Assembly (NCBI GenBank): GCA_964398955.1
Contig: CAYNOZ010000072.1
Coordinates: 1-7,085, forward strand
DNA length: 7,085 nt
Direction: 5' to 3'
Origin: CAYNOZ01 sp964398955
GTDB lineage: Archaea > Methanobacteriota_B > Thermococci > Thermococcales > CAYNOZ01
Shown in pieces: positions 1 to 6,842 of the stretch (positions within the stretch are counted from its first letter, which is position 1; the number at the start of each line of letters is the position of its first letter). Both the position numbers and the translations under genes were made by a program. The notes beneath the pieces are model-generated. The model ran no database searches, was not told the origin of the DNA, and worked only from the letters and a program-made list of their open reading frames with translations.

Positions 1-58
1 TTCCATTTTTACCGTTGAATTTTAATTGTTAGAATTTAAGTATTTATTGGGATTCAAT

Positions 59-658
59 ATGAATGATTATAAAGTTGGTGCTGTTGTGCTTGCGGCAGGA
101 GAATCTAGTAGAATGGGTAAGAATAAGCTTTTATTAGAGATAGAAGGTAAAGAGGTTATTGAAAGAGTAAGAGATGAAGTTAATAAGGCAGTTAACGATA
201 TTTTGTTTGTTTTAGGGCATAATCCTTCTAAGAATATTCCAAAATTGAAAGAGATGGATGCTGATTGGATAGTTAATGATGAATATGAATATGGTATGAC
301 TTGGTCATTCGTGAAAGGGCTTGAAGCTTTGAGGGATGAAGAGTTAGATGCAGTTATGTTGGTTTTAGGAGATCAGCCTTTGATTGAAGGTGATTTTCTC
401 AGTAAAATGGTTGAGAAATGGAGTGAAGAAGGTGGAATAGTTTCTCCAATCCATAAGGGCAAGAAGGGTCATCCTGTTTTATTTGATGAAAAATACTTTG
501 ATCAAATTTTGAGTTTACCTGAAGATGGAATTATTAGAGATGTTATACATGATAATGATGATGAGCTTCATTTATTAGAAGCTCCTAAATGGGCTATTAT
601 GGATATGGATACTCCAGAAGATTTTGAAAAGGTTAAGGAGTACGCGAATAATAGGTGA
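59..658 (+). CDS. MocA/MobA-like nucleotidyltransferase (NTP_transf_3 family)
   Basis: Probable cytosolic nucleotidyltransferase of 199 aa, of the kind that joins a nucleotide (CTP for MocA, GTP for MobA) to molybdopterin. The N-terminal nucleotide-binding signature LAAGESSRMGKNKLL is at residues 11-25. A GDQPLI motif at 104-109 supplies the likely Mg-binding Asp105. GHPVLF is at 137-142 and MDMDTPED lies near the C terminus; all are typical of this fold, and the length is normal. I chose ATG 59 over an in-frame TTG at 26 because it places the signature about 10 residues from the N terminus, as is usual. No clear Shine-Dalgarno precedes either start, so the mRNA may be nearly leaderless. Pelota follows after 4 nt. 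Family membership is secure, but the substrate (CTP, GTP or a non-molybdopterin acceptor) cannot be read from sequence. Confidence 0.85.
   Translation: MNDYKVGAVVLAAGESSRMGKNKLLLEIEGKEVIERVRDEVNKAVNDILFVLGHNPSKNIPKLKEMDADWIVNDEYEYGMTWSFVKGLEALRDEELDAVMLVLGDQPLIEGDFLSKMVEKWSEEGGIVSPIHKGKKGHPVLFDEKYFDQILSLPEDGIIRDVIHDNDDELHLLEAPKWAIMDMDTPEDFEKVKEYANNR
653..658 (+). promoter_or_regulatory. Ribosome-binding site of Pelota gene, fused to upstream stop
   Basis: AGGTGA matches the archaeal anti-Shine-Dalgarno and lies 4 nt before ATG 663. Its last three bases are the TGA stop of the preceding gene. This fixes the Pelota start and suggests translational coupling. It argues against an in-frame start at 624, which would add 13 residues not typical of Pelota. 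Confidence 0.75.
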
Positions 659-662
659 ATCA

Positions 663-1685
663 ATGAAGATAGTGGAGAGAGATGATAAAGAAGGAAAAAT
701 CAAATTGAAAGTTGAGAATATTGAAGATATCTGGCATGTGAATCATGTATTGAAGCCTGGAGATAAAATTTTCGCTAAAACAATGCGAAGGGAGAAGGAT
801 AATAGGGATCTTTCCAGATCTAAGAGAATGGAGAAAAAGCCGGTTTATTTAGGTATAGAAGTGGAACAAGTTGAATATCATCAACAAGCTGATAGATTAA
901 GAGCTACTGGTACAATTATGGAGGGCAAGGATTTAGGAGAGCATCATACAATCAATATTGAAGAAGATAAAGTATTTACAATTCAAAAGGATCAATGGAA
1001 GGATCATGAATTAAACAGAATTAATGAAGCTATTGAGGAAACTAAAAGAGGGCAAGTACTAATAATTTCTATGGATAGAGATAAGGCTACATTTGGAGTT
1101 TTAAGAGGTTTCGGTATAGACATTGCGGGTACAATCAAGAGCGGAAAAGCAGGAAAAAGATACGAACAGGAAAATAAAACAAACTACCACGACCTAATAA
1201 CAAAAAGAATGAAAGAAATCATAGAAAGAGAAAACTTAGATGTAATAATTTTAGGCGGTCCAGGATTTGCCAAGGACGAATACTTAGATAAAATTAAAGA
1301 GGACACAGAACTTCCAATATCTACAGAAGATACGGGAGCAGCAGGTGAAAGAGGTATATACGAAGTTATTAACAGAGGGGCAATAGAAAAAGTTCAAAAA
1401 GAAAACAGAATATCCAAAGAGATAAATAAAGTAGAAAAAGCTCTTGAAAGAATTTCAAACCAAGAAAAAGTTGCATATAGTGATAAAGTAAAAGATGCTA
1501 TAAAATACGGAGCAGTACAGGAATTACTCATCCTAGACTCCAAGGTCAGGGAAAATGAAGAGCTACTACAGAAAGTTGAAGAAATGGGTGGAGAAGTCCA
1601 AGTTATAGGATCAGGACATGAAGGAGGTAAAAAGCTAAAATCCATAGGAGGTATCGCGGCACTATTAAGATTTAATATAGACTAG
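663..1685 (+). CDS. pelA: Pelota/Dom34, mRNA surveillance and ribosome rescue factor
   Basis: Protein of 340 aa, close to the usual archaeal length. Pelota binds the empty A site of stalled ribosomes, is delivered by aEF1A in archaea, and works with ABCE1 to split the subunits. Residues 1-130 are the Sm-like N-terminal domain, opening MKIVERDDKEGKIKL and followed by the conserved W24-H25 and PGD. The central domain (about 135-260) has ILGGPGF at 196-202 and no GGQ tripeptide, which separates it from release factor aRF1. The C-terminal eL30-like domain (about 265-340) carries KYGAVQELLILDSKVR, an SGHEGG motif and the closing GGIAALLRF. It lies 4 nt behind the nucleotidyltransferase, so co-transcription is likely. 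Codon preference changes about halfway through: Asp is almost always GAT before about 1110, while GAC is about half afterwards, and TAC and AAC also rise. Confidence 0.96.
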   Translation: MKIVERDDKEGKIKLKVENIEDIWHVNHVLKPGDKIFAKTMRREKDNRDLSRSKRMEKKPVYLGIEVEQVEYHQQADRLRATGTIMEGKDLGEHHTINIEEDKVFTIQKDQWKDHELNRINEAIEETKRGQVLIISMDRDKATFGVLRGFGIDIAGTIKSGKAGKRYEQENKTNYHDLITKRMKEIIERENLDVIILGGPGFAKDEYLDKIKEDTELPISTEDTGAAGERGIYEVINRGAIEKVQKENRISKEINKVEKALERISNQEKVAYSDKVKDAIKYGAVQELLILDSKVRENEELLQKVEEMGGEVQVIGSGHEGGKKLKSIGGIAALLRFNID

Positions 1686-1698
1686 AAATAATGCTTCC

Positions 1699-1757
1699 TT
1701 TTTTAATATAAAGTCTATAAAACTTCTAAGATTTAAATAAGATTTGGATTATTTTTT
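1699..1757 (+). terminator. T-rich terminator region after Pelota
   Basis: Two T6 runs (1699-1704 and 1752-1757) lie within 75 nt downstream of the Pelota stop. Archaeal RNA polymerase commonly terminates at oligo-T tracts without a strong hairpin, and none is seen here. These are the likely 3' ends of the first operon. The assignment rests on position and composition only. Confidence 0.4.
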
Positions 1758-1804
1758 CATGCAAATATTTTTGAGACACGAATAGGAAGTCAAGAACAAA
1801 ATTA

Positions 1805-1821
1805 TTAAATAAATTTATGTT
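1805..1821 (+). promoter_or_regulatory. TATA-like promoter element of the phosphate transport operon
   Basis: The AT block TTAAATAAATTTATGTT sits 23-39 nt upstream of the TTG start. Transcription starting about 25 nt below its centre would give a very short leader. The 10-mer AAATTTATGT (1811-1820) recurs upstream of the coiled-coil gene at 3938-3947. The exact TATA register is ambiguous. Confidence 0.4.
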
Positions 1822-1832
1822 ATACTCTTTCT

Positions 1833-1838
1833 GGTGAG
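1833..1838 (+). promoter_or_regulatory. Ribosome-binding site of PiT gene supporting a TTG start
   Basis: GGTGAG lies 5 nt upstream of TTG 1844 and complements the archaeal 16S 3' end. It supports use of the rare TTG start, which also gives a full first transmembrane segment. Confidence 0.6.
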
Positions 1839-1843
1839 AGTTA

Positions 1844-3070
1844 TTGCTGATTCCATTTATAGTCATTTTCGGGATTGCCTTAGCATTTTACATGGCGTGG
1901 AATATTGGTGCTAATGATGTTGCAAATTCTATGGCGACAGCTGTAGGAGCTAAAGCTATAACGATTAAACAAGCAGTTATAATTGCTGGAGTTCTAGAAT
2001 TTTCAGGTGCGATATTAGCTGGTCAACATGTAACAGATACAGTTAGAAAAGGCATAATCTCCCCGACAATGAGTGCTAATGTATTACTATATGGTTCACT
2101 TGCAGCTTTGCTTGCTGCAGGATTTTGGATCACATTATCAACGTGGAAAAGCCTCCCAGTTTCAACAACTCATTCAATAATAGGAGGATTAGTCGGTTTC
2201 GGACTGATCTCCCAAGGAGCTGGTGTAGTAAACTGGACTAAATTAGGTCAGGTTGTTGCTAGTTGGGTCATATCCCCAATTTTCGGAGCAGTTATGGGTT
2301 TTTTAATGTTTAGCCTCATATCTAAAAATATTATTAATGCAGAAAATCCTATTGAGTCAACAAAGAATTATGGTCCGATATGGATAGGTTTAACATTTTT
2401 CTTAGTTAGTATGGCTTTATTTTTAAAAACTGTAAGAACTTCCAATATAATTTTTGCTTTGGAAATATCTTTAGTAGTATCTATTACATCGGCTGTAATA
2501 GGGTATTTTTTGATTAGGAGATATCTAAGAAATAAAAATGTAAGTGAAGATAAATTGAAAACTGTAGAAAGTGTATTTAGGAATCTTCAAGTTATGACTT
2601 CTTGTTATGTTGCTTTTTCCCATGGTGCAAATGATGTTGCCAACGCTATTGGTCCTTTAGCAACAATTTATAATATCGGTATGACTGGAACATTCCAATC
2701 TCAAGTTCCAGTTCCAGCTTGGTTATTAGGAATTGGAGGTATTGGAATATCTATTGGAGTTGCTACTTGGGGATATAAGGTTATAGCCACAGTTGGAAAG
2801 AAAATAACTAATTTAACGAACACATCAGGATTTACTATAGATTTTTCGGCAGCAACCACAGTACTACTTGCCTCAAGATTAGGACTACCTATTTCGACAT
2901 CACATACAGTTGTTGGTACAGTAGTTGGTGTTGGACTAACTAGAGGAATTGGAGCAGTTGATACATCAGTAATTTGGGATATAATAAAGGCTTGGCTCTT
3001 TACAGTGCCAGCAGCTGCTATACTCTCCGCTTTAATATTTAAATTCTTTACGATATATGGAATTGTTTAA
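1844..3070 (+). CDS. pit: PiT-family inorganic phosphate permease
   Basis: Integral membrane transporter of 408 aa that imports inorganic phosphate (often as a metal-phosphate complex, coupled to H+ or Na+). It shows the internal duplication of the family: GANDVANS at residues 22-29 and GANDVANAIGP from 261, each followed by a P-[VI]-S-T-[TS]-H motif, at 105-110 and 349-354. About ten hydrophobic segments flank a short charged loop (about 224-245, RRYLRNKNVSEDKLK) between the two halves. The start is TTG 1844, backed by GGTGAG 5 nt upstream; no nearby ATG would keep the first helix intact. The DUF47 gene follows 13 nt later, the classic Pit-accessory pairing. Family assignment is secure. The coupling ion is not visible; sulfate is an alternative substrate in some relatives. 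Confidence 0.95.
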   Translation: MLIPFIVIFGIALAFYMAWNIGANDVANSMATAVGAKAITIKQAVIIAGVLEFSGAILAGQHVTDTVRKGIISPTMSANVLLYGSLAALLAAGFWITLSTWKSLPVSTTHSIIGGLVGFGLISQGAGVVNWTKLGQVVASWVISPIFGAVMGFLMFSLISKNIINAENPIESTKNYGPIWIGLTFFLVSMALFLKTVRTSNIIFALEISLVVSITSAVIGYFLIRRYLRNKNVSEDKLKTVESVFRNLQVMTSCYVAFSHGANDVANAIGPLATIYNIGMTGTFQSQVPVPAWLLGIGGIGISIGVATWGYKVIATVGKKITNLTNTSGFTIDFSAATTVLLASRLGLPISTSHTVVGTVVGVGLTRGIGAVDTSVIWDIIKAWLFTVPAAAILSALIFKFFTIYGIV

Positions 3071-3078
3071 AGGAGGTG
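3071..3078 (+). promoter_or_regulatory. Strong ribosome-binding site of the DUF47 gene
   Basis: AGGAGGTG begins at the base after the PiT stop codon and ends 5 nt before ATG 3084. It is the strongest Shine-Dalgarno in the window, suggesting efficient independent initiation of the accessory protein within the shared mRNA. Confidence 0.8.
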
Positions 3079-3083
3079 TTTAA

Positions 3084-3767
3084 ATGAGAATTATATCAAA
3101 TATTTTTGGTGAAGTCCCATTCAAAAAATTGGACGATCATAACAGAATTGTATCTGAATCTGTTAAAAAATTAGATAGTGCCTTACATGAAATCAATAAC
3201 GATGCCTACAAAGATTTAAGAGAAATTGGTGAACTTGAAAGTGAGGCGGATGAACTTAAACACGAAATAAGAGATAAATTGCCTAGTAGTTATATTATGC
3301 CAGTTTCCAGAGGAGATCTTATTAGATTACTTAAAGAACAAGATGAGATTATTGATGAATGTGAAGAAGCTGCTGGATGGCTAATAATTCGTGAAAAAAT
3401 TATGAAACCTGAAAGAGAATTATTTCCGGAGGAAATTTACAAGGATATTCTGAAGCTATCTGAAAGGAATAGAGAAGCAATAAAAAACCTGAGAATAGCC
3501 TCCAAGAAAATAAAAAATGGTTTAGAATCTAATTTAACATCTGAAATGATATCTGAGATACATGGCATTGTAAGAAGAATTAACGAAATAAAGGATGAAA
3601 CGGATGATATAAAATTAGAGTTAGTATCCGACATATTTGACCATAAGGAAAAGTTAAATCCTAATGAGGTACTATATCTTATTAAATTAGCTGAATTTTT
3701 GAATTCAATAGCAGATCATGCTGACAGTACCGCAGATCGGATGAGGTTACTCCTAGCTAAATCTTAA
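3084..3767 (+). CDS. DUF47 PhoU-like phosphate transport accessory protein
   Basis: Soluble, probably all-helical protein of 227 aa in the DUF47 (TIGR00153-type) PhoU-like family. Homologues accompany PiT permeases and are thought to modulate transport from the cytoplasmic side. Acidic ExxxD-type patterns suited to metal binding appear in both halves: ELESEADEL at 50-58 and DEIIDECEE at 87-95 in the first, INEIKDETDD at 166-175 and IADHADSTADRM at 209-220 in the second. This matches the two-repeat helical bundle of PhoU. Length is normal, and there is no signal peptide or membrane segment. It is separated from the PiT gene by 13 nt, so the two form one operon. The family is well supported, the regulatory role less so. 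Confidence 0.92.
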   Translation: MRIISNIFGEVPFKKLDDHNRIVSESVKKLDSALHEINNDAYKDLREIGELESEADELKHEIRDKLPSSYIMPVSRGDLIRLLKEQDEIIDECEEAAGWLIIREKIMKPERELFPEEIYKDILKLSERNREAIKNLRIASKKIKNGLESNLTSEMISEIHGIVRRINEIKDETDDIKLELVSDIFDHKEKLNPNEVLYLIKLAEFLNSIADHADSTADRMRLLLAKS

Positions 3768-3835
3768 TCCTTTATATTAAATGATTTTAAGGAAACTTTA
3801 AACTTATATACTGGTATATCACTGATGATTGGTAT

Positions 3836-3860
3836 AGAGGATATTTTTCAGGTATCCCCT
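3836..3860 (+). repeat. Imperfect inverted repeat (hairpin) in the intergenic region
   Basis: AGAGGATA (3836-3843) can pair with TATCCCCT (3853-3860): seven pairs and one A-C mismatch around a 9-nt loop TTTTTCAGG. It starts about 26 nt below the TATA-like TTATATA, so it could lie at the 5' end of a transcript. It might also be a protein-binding site or chance. Confidence 0.4.
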
Positions 3861-3931
3861 GATAATTCCTTATTAATTATTTAATTTAATTGGTTAAGTT
3901 TGTCCTTTAAGTTATTTCGATTAGGATATCT

Positions 3932-3948
3932 CGAAAGAAATTTATGTA
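3932..3948 (+). promoter_or_regulatory. BRE/TATA-like promoter of the coiled-coil/FAU-1 operon
   Basis: CGAAAGAAA followed by TTTATGTA resembles an archaeal BRE plus TATA box. A start site about 25 nt below the TATA centre would fall near 3969-3971. That is downstream of the in-frame TTG at 3962 and about 12 nt before ATG 3983, so it helps decide the start of the next gene. Confidence 0.5.
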
Positions 3949-3982
3949 ATTAGTTTTTAACTTGATAGAGGCTATTGAGACG

Positions 3983-4729
3983 ATGACTGAAAAAATTGAG
4001 GAACTTTTGAAAAAAATAAAGGAACTTCAAAATTCTCATAATAATTTTAAGGAGAAAATTAGGGATTTAGACATTTCAGAGGATAAAAAGAAAGTTTTTA
4101 ATGAGTTAAAGAATGTGAAAAATTTAATATCTGAAATATTGGATTCTTATGATGAATTAGAGGATCAGGCCTCAGTTTTAGGATTAAGGATACCCAAAAA
4201 TATGCGTAAGGACATCTATAATATGAATCATCAGATCGATAATTCTTTAAATTTGTATAGAGAATCTGTTAATGAACGTTCAAGGAGTAAGCTTAATAAA
4301 GCACAAAATTCTATTAAAAGAGTAAAAAAATCTCTTAGAACCTACGAATACAGAGTAGATAACAATATTAGTGAAATTAGAAAAAAGGTCAAAGATCTAA
4401 ATAGTGCCAATTCTTTAAAGGAAGAAAGATCTATTATATCAAAAATTAAAAAGGTCGAGGAACTAGAAGAGGAAGTTAAAAATCTCAAGAGTTTAGTCTA
4501 TCATATGTATGTATCTGATTCATCAGCAAAGAAGATACATGAAGAATTAATTAGTTTCCATAAGAACGGCATGAAATGGGTAGAGGCTAGACAAATAGCT
4601 CAAAATTTTGATGCTAATGTTAGTAATGTTGAAAAAGTATTAAAAGGTTTAAATAATATAGGACTTCTCGATAAAAAAATTAGAGGTGGAACAAATGTTT
4701 ACAGAGATAAAACAAAAAGTAAGGATTAG
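3983..4729 (+). CDS. Uncharacterised coiled-coil protein with C-terminal winged-helix-like domain
   Basis: I do not recognise this 248-aa protein. Residues 1-60 and about 85-175 are highly charged heptad-like helices rich in Lys, Glu, Leu and Ile (MTEKIEELLKKIKEL at the start, KKVEELEEEVKNLKSLV before the C-terminal part), predicting coiled coil. Residues about 183-242 look like a winged helix: a helical run, then WVEARQIAQNFDANVSNVEKVLKGLNNIGLL followed by a Gly-Gly turn and NVYRDK, resembling a recognition helix and wing. There is no signal peptide or membrane segment. ATG 3983 is preferred over TTG 3962 because of the TATA position; no strong Shine-Dalgarno is present. The 3' end overlaps the FAU-1 gene by 35 nt, implying translational coupling. 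It could be a DNA- or RNA-binding regulator or a partner of FAU-1; that is inference. Confidence 0.75.
   Translation: MTEKIEELLKKIKELQNSHNNFKEKIRDLDISEDKKKVFNELKNVKNLISEILDSYDELEDQASVLGLRIPKNMRKDIYNMNHQIDNSLNLYRESVNERSRSKLNKAQNSIKRVKKSLRTYEYRVDNNISEIRKKVKDLNSANSLKEERSIISKIKKVEELEEEVKNLKSLVYHMYVSDSSAKKIHEELISFHKNGMKWVEARQIAQNFDANVSNVEKVLKGLNNIGLLDKKIRGGTNVYRDKTKSKD
4683..4688 (+). promoter_or_regulatory. Ribosome-binding site of FAU-1 gene inside upstream gene
   Basis: GAGGTG lies within the 3' end of the coiled-coil gene, 6 nt before ATG 4695. It supports ATG 4695 over the in-frame GTG at 4686, which is itself part of the motif. Confidence 0.65.
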
Positions 4730-6077
4730 AGGAATCTACTCCACCACTTTAACTAAATTGTTTCTAGATAACAACTGGGAGATCGCACAACCCTCAGAAA
4801 AAATAAAGAAAAGATTTGAAGTAAACGGAAACTGGAAACCATTCAGCGTTGATATATGGGACAGAAAAGGAAAAAACGGAATAATGGTACAAGGAAAAAC
4901 AGAAGAAGCTATCAAAACCCTGAAAAATCTTCCAGATATAGTAATAAAAGAAAAACCATACGAAATTGGTGGAATATATAATGGAACCATAATAAATAGA
5001 GATAATGATAAAATAAGAGTTGATATCGGCCCATCCATAGGAGAAATCACAGAAGAAGAAATTGATGAAAAAAGAAAAGAAATTCAAGTAAAAGTAGATG
5101 AAGTTCAAAACGGATTAAAGTTAAGCAAAGAAATATCAATTCCCGGGCCTTACTGTGTTTTAATACCTAATAAAGGTGTGAAAGTAAGTAGAAAAATTAA
5201 AAATAATAAATTAAGGGAAAAACTAATCGACCTTGGAAGAGACATAAATACAGACGATTGGGGGATAATATGGAGATCATCAGCAGCCGAAGCCAATGAA
5301 AAAACCCTAAGAAACTCAGTAAAAAAATTAAAACGAAAAAAACAAAAACTAGATGAATTCAACCCAGCTCCTTCAAAAATAATAGAAGGAAGAGAAATAG
5401 CTGAAATCATATTTACCGAAGAAAGCAAACGCAAACTTGATGAAATACGAAGCAAAATACTTCCAACAGTGAAAGGACACCATAAAATTAGATCAGCGGA
5501 AAAAGACCTTTCTTTCGGAGTTAATGTAGCAGAAAAAATTTTAGAAAATGAAGTCACCGAAAAACCAGTAGAAAAAGGGTTAAAACAAGCATTAATTGAA
5601 AAATTCTCAAAAGTCGGAGAAAGATTCTTCCTTGAACACGAAAAACTAGATAACAACTATACAAGAATCGGACCTGGAAGAATAATTAACTTCGATGATT
5701 CAGAAATAGAAAAACTAAAGATCACCTTGAAGAGAGAAATGAAAGGAGACAAATATGACGGTTTAAATATTCCAATAAAAGATGGCGACGTTGCTATCAC
5801 AGAAATAGAGGAAGGTGAACTAAGTTACAAACATTCTTATTACTCAAAAAATGGAAGGCTTAAAGGCGAATACTACAACATCAATACTCCTATTGAAATC
5901 TATTCAAACCATGCTAGATACGTAGATCTTGGAGTAGATGTTATTAAATGGCCTAACGGTAATAAGAAAATAATAGACAAAGAAATTCTAAGTGAAAACT
6001 GGAACAAAGGAAAAATAAGTGAAGAAACCTACAATAAGGCATTAAAAAAATCTGAAGAAATATATAAATCTATATAA
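4695..6077 (+). CDS. FAU-1-type ribonuclease (RNase E/G-like with DUF402 domain)
   Basis: Cytosolic RNA-binding protein of 460 aa, matching the archaeal FAU-1 family, which binds AU-rich RNA and has reported RNase activity linked to rRNA processing. The N terminus KVRIRGIYSTTLTKLFLDNN (residues 8-27) and QPSEKIKKRF (32-41) are family hallmarks. An S1-like strand pattern spans about 90-120 (GGIYNGTIINRDNDKIRVDI). An RNase E/G-like stretch follows, with GIIWRSSAAEANEKTL at 190-205 and GHHKIRSAEKDLSF at 261-274. The C-terminal DUF402 domain spans about 323-460, with YYNINTPIEI at 393-402, DLGVDV at 411-416 and GKISEETYNKAL at 439-450. Length is close to known members. It is coupled to the upstream gene and converges on FKBP with a 12-nt gap. 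The family call is strong; its RNA targets are unknown. Confidence 0.92.
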   Translation: MFTEIKQKVRIRGIYSTTLTKLFLDNNWEIAQPSEKIKKRFEVNGNWKPFSVDIWDRKGKNGIMVQGKTEEAIKTLKNLPDIVIKEKPYEIGGIYNGTIINRDNDKIRVDIGPSIGEITEEEIDEKRKEIQVKVDEVQNGLKLSKEISIPGPYCVLIPNKGVKVSRKIKNNKLREKLIDLGRDINTDDWGIIWRSSAAEANEKTLRNSVKKLKRKKQKLDEFNPAPSKIIEGREIAEIIFTEESKRKLDEIRSKILPTVKGHHKIRSAEKDLSFGVNVAEKILENEVTEKPVEKGLKQALIEKFSKVGERFFLEHEKLDNNYTRIGPGRIINFDDSEIEKLKITLKREMKGDKYDGLNIPIKDGDVAITEIEEGELSYKHSYYSKNGRLKGEYYNINTPIEIYSNHARYVDLGVDVIKWPNGNKKIIDKEILSENWNKGKISEETYNKALKKSEEIYKSI

Positions 6078-6089
6078 TTTTCTATCTCT

Positions 6090-6803
6090 CTATTCTTCAT
6101 CAGGCTCCTCGGCTTGTGATTCTAATTCATCCTTCAAACCCTCAATATCAACTTCAGGATCAGTGCCTTCATCTTTCAATTCTATTCCTAATTCACTTAA
6201 ATCTTCTTTCAATACTTGCAATCTCTTTAAATCTTCTTGATCTAGCTCAGAAGTTATTTCTAATTCTTTTTCTTCGGAATCAAATTCGTAATCTACATCC
6301 TCATCAAAATTCTTATCAATCAATTCTTCAACCTGATTCTCAGAATCTTCAATCTTTTCAACTAATTCAATCTCATATTCCAAATCCTTTCCTGCAAGAG
6401 GATGATTAAAATCCATACGAACTCTACCACTTGAAACAGATCTTACTGTACCCCAAGCCCCGTTCACCTGCAACCTCATACCTGGAAACGGATTTATATC
6501 CTGATCTTCAAACTTACCGAGTGAAAAAGTCTCAAGTAACTTGCTTTTTCTTTCACCAAACCCCTCTTCCGCAGAAATTGACACCTCGTTCTCATCTGCT
6601 CCTCTCTCCTCTAAAAACGTATCCAAACCTTCCACAACATGACCAGAACCAATAATAATAGTTCTAGGTCCAAATTCTTGATCTTCCTGCTTTATACCTT
6701 CTTCTTCAGCTACATCCTCATATGTTGTATCAAAAACTTCACCAGAATCTTTAATTCTTCCAGTGTAATTTAGTTTAATCATATCTCCTATCTCAGTTTC
6801 CAT
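6090..6803 (-). CDS. Long archaeal-type FKBP peptidyl-prolyl cis-trans isomerase (SlyD-like)
   Basis: Cytosolic folding catalyst of 237 aa that isomerises prolyl bonds and acts as a chaperone. The FKBP core is split by an insert-in-flap domain. Residues 1-85 begin with GDMIKLNYTGRIKDSGEVFD and include GSGHVVEGLD. The insert spans about 86-128 (PFPGMRLQVNGAWGTV). The core is then completed by MDFNHPLAGKDLEYEIELVEK at 130-150. An additional acidic domain at 151-237 corresponds in length to the C-terminal domain of long FKBPs such as the M. jannaschii FKBP26 type. The protein is strikingly acidic, especially the C-terminal 90 residues, which could reflect salt adaptation. AGGAGG lies 8 nt upstream of ATG 6803; the internal Met8 would be too far from it. 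Transcribed alone, convergent with FAU-1. Confidence 0.95.
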   Translation of the reverse strand: METEIGDMIKLNYTGRIKDSGEVFDTTYEDVAEEEGIKQEDQEFGPRTIIIGSGHVVEGLDTFLEERGADENEVSISAEEGFGERKSKLLETFSLGKFEDQDINPFPGMRLQVNGAWGTVRSVSSGRVRMDFNHPLAGKDLEYEIELVEKIEDSENQVEELIDKNFDEDVDYEFDSEEKELEITSELDQEDLKRLQVLKEDLSELGIELKDEGTDPEVDIEGLKDELESQAEEPDEE

Positions 6804-6811
6804 AACTAATT

Positions 6812-6817
6812 CCTCCT
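6812..6817 (-). promoter_or_regulatory. Ribosome-binding site of FKBP gene
   Basis: On the minus strand AGGAGG ends 8 nt before ATG 6803. It selects this start rather than the Met codon seven residues further in. Confidence 0.8.
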
Positions 6818-6842
6818 ATTGTCTCAAAATTTTCCTATTTAA

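Larger units (their letters stand above)
3768..3982 (+). other. Intergenic region with promoter-like elements and a hairpin
   Basis: This 215-nt AT-rich stretch separates the phosphate operon from the coiled-coil/FAU-1 pair. It has no convincing open frame. It holds a TATA-like TTATATA at 3804-3810, an imperfect hairpin at 3836-3860, a long AT run around 3870-3890, and a BRE/TATA-like block at 3932-3948 nearest the next gene. It could contain two promoters or a small RNA. Confidence 0.5.

Noticed and set aside
26..58. N-terminal extension of the nucleotidyltransferase from TTG 26
   Set aside because: Adds 11 residues before the nucleotide-binding signature, with no ribosome-binding site upstream.
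624..662. N-terminal extension of Pelota starting inside the upstream gene
   Set aside because: Pelota proteins begin at MK-V/I-x-x-R-D, which is ATG 663 here, preceded by AGGTGA.
1394..1645. Open minus-strand frame inside the Pelota gene
   Set aside because: Low-complexity Ser/Phe-rich translation antisense to a well-conserved domain; no ribosome-binding site. The same applies to open antisense frames at 3437-3634, 4736-5108, 5150-5656 and 6116-6655.
3768..3793. TCCTT/AAGGA inverted repeat as an intrinsic terminator after the DUF47 gene
   Set aside because: Only 5 bp, with a 16-nt AT-rich loop and no following T run.
3822..3862. C/D-box sRNA: TGATGA at 3823 and CTGA at 3859
   Set aside because: The first base of the C box is C instead of a purine, no D'/C' pair lies between the boxes, and the flanks do not form a terminal stem.
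3962..3982. TTG start of the coiled-coil protein
   Set aside because: The best TATA box puts the transcription start downstream of it; ATG 3983 fits better. It cannot be fully excluded.
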